Source: CAZCAQ01 sp964496905 (GTDB lineage Bacteria; Patescibacteriota; WWE3; UBA101185; UBA10185). Taken from it: a DNA stretch of 64,000 bases. The stretch is taken from assembly GCA_964496905.1 (NCBI GenBank), contig CAZCAQ010000002.1:1-64000 (forward strand). The letters are read 5' to 3'. The translations under genes and the position numbers were made by a program. Below the pieces are notes generated by a model. It was not told the DNA's origin, did no database searches, and saw nothing but the letters and a program-made list of their open reading frames with translations. Below, in pieces: positions 58,631 to 64,000 of this stretch; the first letter of the stretch is position 1; each line of letters opens with the position of its first letter.

Positions 58631-58693
58631 TGGCGCACACACCTGCGCCATTTATGATATCTTCGAAGATACGCAAGCCCCTGCAGTGCAGGG
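58631..58693 (-). other. Three-hairpin 5' leader of rpoB
   Basis: In minus-strand order: CCCTGC/GCAGGG (3-nt loop, 58679-58693), the palindrome TATCTTCGAAGATA (58658-58671) and TGGCGCA/TGCGCCA (6-nt loop, 58631-58650), then AGAATAAAAAAAACTTA and the ATG. Stems are perfect. A run of A rather than T follows, so it is not a terminator; it may stabilise or regulate the rpoBC message. Confidence 0.7.
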
Positions 58694-58703
58694 AAACAGG
58701 GTA

Positions 58704-58732
58704 AAAGTACCATTTGTGCCTTATACTGTCAA
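58704..58732 (-). promoter_or_regulatory. rpoB promoter (TTGACA-N17-TACTTT)
   Basis: A perfect TTGACA (58727-58732), 17 nt, and TACTTT (58704-58709) on the minus strand. The predicted start gives a leader of about 85 nt containing the three hairpins. Confidence 0.6.
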
Positions 58733-58768
58733 CTATTTGCCCTTAATTAGGCCTTAAAGCATTTTTGT

Positions 58769-59314
58769 TTATAAAAACCCAAAGTCCTTAGGCGGCCAAA
58801 ACCTAAAAACAACAGTACCCTGGATACGATCTTTAGAAATAACGCCAAATGCCCTAGAATCGGCAGAATTGCTTCTATTATCGCCTAAAACCATAAATTC
58901 GTCGTCTTTTAGCCTTAAAGCACGTCCCTCTGGAATCATGCTACCCCCCAAAGTACACTCAGTTTTTTCCAAATAGTACTCATCCAACTCATATTTGGTA
59001 CCATTATTAGAAATTGTAACAAAACAGTCTGAAATTTTAACTATATCACCAGGCATTCCCACAATTCTCTTTACATAATGAGTTCCATCAAGCCCTGGAG
59101 GTTCTAATACGACAATTTCTCCCCTTGTAAATTCACGAAATAATTTGGTAAGTCTTTGCACTAAAATTCGATCACCAGTATGAAGTGTTGGCGTCATGCT
59201 TGCACCTACAACCTGCTCCGGAAACGCAATCAGCTTAAAAACCACCATTAACACTAAGTAAGACACAATGAGCGTTTCTACTATTTCAATAATTACTGAT
59301 TTTGGTTTTGTCAT
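58769..59314 (-). CDS. lepB: Signal peptidase I
   Basis: 181 residues. One N-terminal transmembrane helix (about 8-28), catalytic Ser in GASMTPTL, catalytic Lys in YVKRIVGMPGD, and GDNRSNSADSR. It removes signal peptides from Sec substrates. It starts 1 nt after the HAD gene's stop. The only signal peptidase in the window. Confidence 0.97.
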   Translation of the reverse strand: MTKPKSVIIEIVETLIVSYLVLMVVFKLIAFPEQVVGASMTPTLHTGDRILVQRLTKLFREFTRGEIVVLEPPGLDGTHYVKRIVGMPGDIVKISDCFVTISNNGTKYELDEYYLEKTECTLGGSMIPEGRALRLKDDEFMVLGDNRSNSADSRAFGVISKDRIQGTVVFRFWPPKDFGFL

Positions 59315-59315
59315 G

Positions 59316-59951
59316 TCAGGATTCCAAAAGCTTTTTTAAATCTTGTGGTGTATTTGCAATGTATTTTAATTCATTTTGCGAGACTTTAGAAGCATCTCCA
59401 TAACCCCAGGTTACAAAAATAAAATCCATACCAACTTTTTGAGCTGCATGCATGTCGCTAAGACGATCTCCTATAAAAACTGCTTGCTCGGAACTAAGTT
59501 TGTGGTGTTTGAGAATTTTTTTAATTATTTTAGGTTTTCTGTTTAGGAACGTTTCGGCATAAATTTGGCTAATGTGGTCAATATTATTTGCCTTAAAAAA
59601 AACTTGAATATTTTTTACAGAATTGCGAGAAACTATTGCCGTCATTTTGCCTTGAGAGTGAAAGTGTGCAAGCAAGTCCTTCATACCATTATAAATAGGA
59701 GCAGTGTGCATAAAAGCGTGAATTTCTTTTAAAAATCTGCGTGCTATAAGAAAAAACTCTATTGTATTAATATCTAAAAAGGCTAAAGCTTGGCGATCAC
59801 TCATTTTTTTAAGTGCAGCAACATCTTCTTGAGATACAAATTTGGTCCCATATTCTTTATAATGATCGTTGTTTACTTGAATAAAGATTTCGGCGGTATC
59901 GGCAATTGTTCCGTCAAAATCAAAGATAATTAGTTTTTTAGTGGAAAACAT
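59316..59951 (-). CDS. HAD-superfamily phosphatase
   Basis: 211 residues. Motif I DFDGTIADT (10-18), motif II VSRN, Lys in the KPKIIKK stretch and motif IV FIGDRLSDMHAAQ. The helical cap places it with phosphoglycolate phosphatase/PpaX-like enzymes; substrate not determinable. Lies between HD and lepB genes in one unit. Confidence 0.92.
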   Translation of the reverse strand: MFSTKKLIIFDFDGTIADTAEIFIQVNNDHYKEYGTKFVSQEDVAALKKMSDRQALAFLDINTIEFFLIARRFLKEIHAFMHTAPIYNGMKDLLAHFHSQGKMTAIVSRNSVKNIQVFFKANNIDHISQIYAETFLNRKPKIIKKILKHHKLSSEQAVFIGDRLSDMHAAQKVGMDFIFVTWGYGDASKVSQNELKYIANTPQDLKKLLES

Positions 59952-59959
59952 AATTTAGC

Positions 59960-60637
59960 TTATCGCTGCCCTTTAAACTCCTCCAAAAACCTATTTACAA
60001 AATTCTCCATTGTAACTTGACGGCCTTTTGCTAATTGTTTAGCAGTATTAGTATTCATATTTGCATCAAGTTTAGAAAGCTTGGAGTAATAGTGATGGAT
60101 TGCATCAGGATCTTTTATGCCTTCTACGTAGTTGTCTTTTTGCAGAGGTATATCAGGGTTAAATATAGGGTCCCCTTTGGAGCCATGATACGCAAAAGTT
60201 CTGGCAAGCCCAATCGCGCCAATTGCATCTAGATTGTCAGCGTCTTGTAAAATTAATGTTTCAATGTCAGTGACGGTTATTCCGCCTGGTGAAAAAGAGT
60301 ATTCTTCATGAAACTCAATGCAATGCAGTACTTTTTCAATTTTATCCACATCAAAATTCACTGATTCAAGAATTTGTTTTACCTCACTTAGTGAATCGCG
60401 CGGATGACAAAAAATGCCAGTTTGCTTTTCTTTTAACCTGTGTAAATCGTGAAGATACGCTGCTACGCCAATTACTACTGGATCACCACCTTCAGTTTTC
60501 TGTATATGCATGGCTAATCTGTAAACTCTCTCTAAATGACCAAAGTCATGGCCACTACCTTCATATTTAAACATATCGAGTAGCGTGGGTTTAAGTTGTT
60601 CAATATAGAAATCCGTGGTTTTTTGAGAATCATGCAT
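59960..60637 (-). CDS. HD-domain phosphohydrolase
   Basis: 225 residues. The metal-binding pattern is complete: GHDFGHLERVYRLA (His), AAYLHDLHR (HD) and a later DADNLDAIG (Asp), as in YedJ-like HD hydrolases. Substrate unknown. TAGAAT ends 7 nt before the ATG. It starts a unit with the HAD and lepB genes. Confidence 0.9.
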   Translation of the reverse strand: MHDSQKTTDFYIEQLKPTLLDMFKYEGSGHDFGHLERVYRLAMHIQKTEGGDPVVIGVAAYLHDLHRLKEKQTGIFCHPRDSLSEVKQILESVNFDVDKIEKVLHCIEFHEEYSFSPGGITVTDIETLILQDADNLDAIGAIGLARTFAYHGSKGDPIFNPDIPLQKDNYVEGIKDPDAIHHYYSKLSKLDANMNTNTAKQLAKGRQVTMENFVNRFLEEFKGQR

Positions 60638-60644
60638 ATTTAAT

Positions 60645-60650
60645 ATTCTA
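60645..60650 (-). promoter_or_regulatory. -10 element (TAGAAT) of the HD gene
   Basis: TAGAAT on the minus strand ends 7 nt before the ATG at 60637, again predicting a leaderless message. Confidence 0.45.
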
Positions 60651-60680
60651 CTACTTTACAGGGTTATCTTTAAGTGAGGA

Positions 60681-60779
60681 CTATTAGCAACCGTGCGCAT
60701 GCCGAATGTACCCACGGGAGCATTAGCGACCGTGACAGTTTTTCATCCGAAGGATCAAACTTTGCCATGGCAAAGTTTG
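60681..60779 (-). repeat. Structured region across the secA stop codon
   Basis: A perfect 24-bp palindrome (60756-60779) encodes the last residues LCHGKV and the stop of secA. It abuts ATCC/GGAT (60745-60755) without a gap, and CACGG/CCGTG (60713-60734) follows. An imperfect repeat ATTAGC(A/G)ACCGTG occurs at 60683-60695 and 60722-60734. No T-run. Confidence 0.7.
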
Positions 60780-63106
60780 TATTTCTTCCCACTTCCACAA
60801 GGGCAAGGCTCGTTGCGACCTACTTTTTTGACGCCAGATTTTACGGGTTCCACTTTAAAAGATGTTTGCGCCTGACCACGCATTTGCCTAGCCTCATCAG
60901 CGACGCCTGTTTCGTATTCTTCTCTAGATTCACGTAAATTTTTAATAGGCTTGGTTTCTGGAGCCTGCTTTGGTGCTTCAGTTGCCCAGTCAAACGAAAT
61001 TTTTGTAAGACGCTCTGCAATGGTAAAGTGAATTTCACCAATGAGCTTTTCAAACTTTGCGTGACCTTCGTTTTTGTACTCTACTTTTGGATCTTTTTGA
61101 GCATATCCGCGCAAGTAAATTCCATCACCAAGTCGATCCATGTCGGTTAAGTGATTCATCCAGTAAACGTCAATTACTTCACGGCTAATTTGAAAAATTA
61201 CATTTAGCCAATTTTCAACGCCAATTTCTTTTTCAAACTTTTCCCAGTGAAGTTCTGGATCAAATTCTGGATTGCTTTGCAACAGCCGTGGAATAAACCA
61301 TTCTTTAAACTCGAGTGGCTCACGATTTGCAAACAAAATTCTCTTACGCATTTTATAAACAACATCACGGTGAACATTAATAACGTCGTCCATTTCAACA
61401 ACGCTTTTTCNNNNNNNNNNNNNNNNNNNNNNNNNNNNNNNNNNNNNNNNNNNNNNNNNNNNNNNNNNNNNNNNNNNNNNNNNNNNNNNNNNNNNNNNNN
61501 NNNNNNNNNNGTCTGCGTTTTCACCTCCCAGTAAAATGTCCACACCGCGACCAGCCATATTTGTTGAAACAGTAACGGCGCCTTTTTTTCCTGCTTCAGC
61601 AATTATGTTTGCTTCTTTTTCGTGGTTTTTTGCGTTTAAAATTTCGGCTTCGATTCCGCGACGTTGTAGCAAACCGTATAAAAGTTGAGAACGTTCTACC
61701 GAAGTAGTACCAACTAAAACTGGCTGGCCTTTTTTGTGACGCTCAGCAATATCATCAGCTACTGCTTTAAATTTGGCTGATTCTGTTTTGTAAACTAAAT
61801 CGTTGTGATCAGTTCGTTTGGTTGGTTTATGGGTTGGAATAACAACAACATCAAGTTTATAAATTTTGTAAAACTCTTCAGCCTCAGTAACTGCTGTTCC
61901 GGTCATACCTGCAAGTTTTTTATACATTCTAAAATAGTTTTGATACGAAATTTCGGCTACGGAACGCGATTCTTCTTGAATTTGCACGTTTTCTTTTGCT
62001 TCAATCGCTTGGTGCAAACCGTGAGAATAGCGGTTACTTGGCAACAACCTACCTGTAAACTGATCAACAATTACAATTTTCCCGTCTTTAACAATATAAT
62101 CGCGATCTTTTTCGTACAACGCGCGAGCGGTTAAAGCCTGCTCCATTAAGTGCACCATTTCAAAATCTTCTTCGTATAGGTTTTTTACGCCCAAAACGCG
62201 CTCGACTTTTCTAATACCTAAATCAGTCAAATTGGAACTTCTACGCTTTTCGTCGGCTTCAAAGTCTGTACCTTTTATTAATGAAGAAACAATTTTTGCC
62301 GCTTCGTAGTAACGATCAACTGCTTGCGCAAAACTTGTGGAAATAATTAAAGGCGTTCGAGCCATGTCAATTAAAATAGAATCTACCTCGTCAACGATTG
62401 CAAAGTTGTGAATGCCATAATCGCCACTTTTTGACTGTTGAACTATGTCATCTGGACTGTAGGCCATATTGTCACGCAAATAGTCAAAACCAAATTCATG
62501 ATTTGTTCCATATGTAATACTGCAATTGTAAGCCTGGCGCCGATTTGCTGGTTTTAACCTGATCGCATACTCATCATTAAACTCTTCATTATTATGGCTA
62601 CTGTCGTAAACAAACGCGCGTTCTTGCATTACAACGCCTACAGATAAACCAAGAAAATCGTAAACTCCACCCATCCATCCAGCACCGTGTCTGGACAAAT
62701 AATCATTTGGAGTAACTAAATGCGCTCCCCGACCCGTTAGGGCATTTAAATAAAGAGGAAGAGTCGCAGTTAAGGTTTTTCCTTCTCCCGTTTTTTGTTC
62801 GGCAATTTTCCCTTGATGCAAAACTATTCCAGCAATAATCTGAACGTCGTAATGGCGCTTTTTAAGAGTTCGGTTTGATGCTTCGCGCACCATTGCATAC
62901 GCTTTTGGCAAAATTTCGTCTAAAAACGCTTGCTGTTTCTCTTCACTAAGATGGGATAGCTCCTCTTCCCATTTGTGTGTTTGCTCTTTGAATGCATCGT
63001 CGTTCCAACCTTGAACCTCAACTTCAAAGCTATTTACTTTATCTAAAAGGGGGCGATATTTTTGTATTTGTTTGTCGTTTGAATCAAAAAATTTGCTTAA
63101 AAACAT
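60755..63106 (-). CDS. secA: Preprotein translocase ATPase SecA (interrupted by gap)
   Basis: The motor of Sec export. The chosen ATG (63106, MFLSKFFDSNDKQIQKY) removes 39 upstream codons that run through palindromic DNA. Walker A TGEGKTLTATLPLY, DEVDSILID and NMAGRGVDILLGG are present, then 100 N, then VVEMDDVINVHRDVVY. The C-terminal zinc motif PCPCGSGKKYKLCHG is intact. Family alignment suggests more than 100 residues, including the GTERHESRR and RGRSGRQGD motifs, are hidden by the gap, which keeps frame only by chance. Confidence 0.97.
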   Translation of the reverse strand: MFLSKFFDSNDKQIQKYRPLLDKVNSFEVEVQGWNDDAFKEQTHKWEEELSHLSEEKQQAFLDEILPKAYAMVREASNRTLKKRHYDVQIIAGIVLHQGKIAEQKTGEGKTLTATLPLYLNALTGRGAHLVTPNDYLSRHGAGWMGGVYDFLGLSVGVVMQERAFVYDSSHNNEEFNDEYAIRLKPANRRQAYNCSITYGTNHEFGFDYLRDNMAYSPDDIVQQSKSGDYGIHNFAIVDEVDSILIDMARTPLIISTSFAQAVDRYYEAAKIVSSLIKGTDFEADEKRRSSNLTDLGIRKVERVLGVKNLYEEDFEMVHLMEQALTARALYEKDRDYIVKDGKIVIVDQFTGRLLPSNRYSHGLHQAIEAKENVQIQEESRSVAEISYQNYFRMYKKLAGMTGTAVTEAEEFYKIYKLDVVVIPTHKPTKRTDHNDLVYKTESAKFKAVADDIAERHKKGQPVLVGTTSVERSQLLYGLLQRRGIEAEILNAKNHEKEANIIAEAGKKGAVTVSTNMAGRGVDILLGGENADXXXXXXXXXXXXXXXXXXXXXXXXXXXXXXXXXXKSVVEMDDVINVHRDVVYKMRKRILFANREPLEFKEWFIPRLLQSNPEFDPELHWEKFEKEIGVENWLNVIFQISREVIDVYWMNHLTDMDRLGDGIYLRGYAQKDPKVEYKNEGHAKFEKLIGEIHFTIAERLTKISFDWATEAPKQAPETKPIKNLRESREEYETGVADEARQMRGQAQTSFKVEPVKSGVKKVGRNEPCPCGSGKKYKLCHGKV
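61411..61510. other. 100-N scaffold gap inside secA
   Basis: Exactly 100 N, a placeholder. The flanking secA segments are normally separated by well over 100 residues, so the real distance is probably 300 nt or more. Confidence 0.95.
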
Positions 63107-63115
63107 TGCTAGGGG

Positions 63116-63121
63116 ATTATA
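63116..63121 (-). promoter_or_regulatory. -10 element (TATAAT) of secA
   Basis: A perfect TATAAT on the minus strand ends 9 nt before the secA ATG at 63106. The 11-bp palindrome at 63121-63146 covers the adjacent -35 region, so a bound protein there could block it. Confidence 0.45.
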
Positions 63122-63220
63122 CCATCTGAACAATAGTTCAGATGGTTTGCACGAAGTGCAATATATCATTTGTACAAATGTTCGAATGATATTTGCATGA
63201 ATGCAATATATCATAAGTAC
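63121..63220 (-). repeat. Palindromes and imperfect direct repeat upstream of secA
   Basis: ACCATCTGAAC/GTTCAGATGGT (11 bp, loop 4, 63121-63146) abuts TTGCAC/GTGCAA (63147-63161), followed by CATTTGTACAAATG (63167-63180) and TTGCAT/ATGCAA (63193-63206). The units at 63146-63175 and 63192-63220 are imperfect direct repeats 46 bp apart. Confidence 0.7.
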
Positions 63221-63232
63221 CATATCATATAC

Positions 63233-63736
63233 CTAAATACCACTCTGTACGCTTTTGTTAAGTCGTTTATTGCTTACCTTAATTATCAGCTTAGATATTA
63301 GGTAGATCAAAAGTATATTAAGGCTTCCTCTCAAAAAAACAGCTAATGCCCACTGTATACCGTGAATTGAGTCTTCATTCAGAGAGTTAGGGGACAGCGC
63401 TTCGTAAAGCGCAATGAAAGGTAGCATAATGACCATACTTGGTATAAAAAATATAATAATGCCGAATGCATCAAAGGCGGCAAGAGGGATCAACAACAAA
63501 ATATAGAATAGCTTGTTTCCCCTTTTTGCAAAAAAAGCTGTCAACATAGCAGCAAATACTATACTTAAGAGCATGAAGTGCAGAAGAAACTGCGACTCCC
63601 CTGTGCTACTTAGAGCATATGGTATAGGAAAACCCAGCGAAAACTCCGAAATTTCTGTAAAAGCCATAGCAGGATATAGCAAACAATAAAGCAAGAAAAC
63701 AATGAACTTTAATGAGTAAGAAACCAAGCTTTTCAT
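63233..63736 (-). CDS. Multi-pass membrane protein, unknown
   Basis: 167 residues with about four hydrophobic segments (about 8-28, 51-70, 77-97, 100-118) and a last one near 133-155. I do not recognise the family. Its ATG overlaps the uppP stop by 4 nt, so it is cotranscribed with the undecaprenyl-pyrophosphate phosphatase gene; an envelope-lipid role is a guess. Confidence 0.65.
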   Translation of the reverse strand: MKSLVSYSLKFIVFLLYCLLYPAMAFTEISEFSLGFPIPYALSSTGESQFLLHFMLLSIVFAAMLTAFFAKRGNKLFYILLLIPLAAFDAFGIIIFFIPSMVIMLPFIALYEALSPNSLNEDSIHGIQWALAVFLRGSLNILLIYLISKLIIKVSNKRLNKSVQSGI

Positions 63737-64000
63737 TGGGCTACTAACACTACTAGCAAAATTAATACCAAAATTATTCTATAAAAAATAAAAACCCATA
63801 AACTGTGTTTTGCTAAATATTTAAGCAAAAACCTAATTACTAATACACCAACAAGTAAACTAGACAAAAAGCCCGCAAGCATAGAAATTACTGGAACTTG
63901 GCTAATTGAATCAAGAGAATTACCTATTTCAAAGATACCCGCTGCCAAAACCAATGGAACAGACAGCAAAAACGAAAACCTAGCCGCAGTTTCCCGAGTT
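63733..64000 (-). CDS. uppP: Undecaprenyl-diphosphatase UppP, C-terminal part
   Basis: Partial: the gene enters from beyond the window's right edge. The visible reading starts TRETAARFSFLLSVPLVLAAG, matching the conserved SR..A..FSFLLSIP segment of UppP/BacA, and ends in two transmembrane helices around KHSLWVFIFYRI. The enzyme recycles the lipid carrier for peptidoglycan and other glycans. Confidence 0.9.
   Translation of the reverse strand, partial: TRETAARFSFLLSVPLVLAAGIFEIGNSLDSISQVPVISMLAGFLSSLLVGVLVIRFLLKYLAKHSLWVFIFYRIILVLILLVVLVAQ

Noticed and set aside
58614..58676. Upstream in-frame TTG start adding 21 residues to rpoB
   Set aside because: The extra stretch consists of two perfect palindromes and has no match to the RpoB N-terminus; the ATG at 58613 begins the conserved part.
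60755..60757. UGA recoding to glycine as in Gracilibacteria
   Set aside because: UGA ends secA, rpoC, fusA, rpsJ, rpsM and others at the expected protein ends, and in-frame UGA is not seen in conserved genes.

Overview
The window is a low-GC, gene-dense bacterial scaffold with two 100-N gaps and no recognisable tRNA, rRNA, CRISPR array or transposase. A near-complete rpoBC-str-S10-spc-alpha ribosomal superoperon has rpsE followed directly by rplO, with no rpmD (bL30). Loss of bL30 is a known hallmark of the Candidate Phyla Radiation (Patescibacteria). Together with compact overlapping genes, a shortened uL3 and an RNase Y-YmdB pair, this points to a CPR bacterium, perhaps of the Microgenomates/Katanobacteria side. 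That placement is inference. UGA is used as an ordinary stop (for example secA, rpoC, fusA) and prfB is present, so the standard code applies.

Layout: 57-1605 unknown small protein plus PAS histidine kinase; 1607-4894 YdjM-like membrane hydrolase, HU, ymdB, rny; 5289-10292 an accessory block (ManC-like cupin on +, and a tight four-gene minus-strand operon: IucA/IucC-like synthetase, double-tunnel VTC/CYTH-like protein, GH99/WbsX-like protein, NUDIX); 10394-15545 recX, recA, response regulator, histidine kinase, gltX; 15590-17784 a surface protein and a D,D-carboxypeptidase; 17855-23447 archaeal-type aspS behind a T-box leader, recJ, secF, secD; 23469-31399 a winged-helix/nucleotidyltransferase fusion, DUF3048 protein, prfB, an isolated + strand small gene, a membrane-anchored Clp ATPase, a TasA/camelysin-like protein, radC and a divergent XRE regulator; 31396-58613 the superoperon on the minus strand (rpoB, rpoC, rpsL, rpsG, fusA, tuf, rpsJ, then rplC to rpsI with secY, a YbaB gene, adk, map, infA); 58769-64000 lepB, HAD and HD hydrolases, secA (interrupted by a gap), a membrane protein and the 3' part of uppP.

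Two genome-style signals run through the window. First, many genes that start transcription units have a -10 hexamer only 6-9 nt upstream of the start codon, often with a TG extension, which implies leaderless or nearly leaderless mRNAs. Second, many operon junctions carry short perfect stem-loops, often back-to-back and often starting inside the upstream stop codon, without a U-tract. These are not intrinsic terminators and I cannot assign them to a known element. The accessory operon at 5747-10292 is the best candidate for an undescribed enzymatic system.
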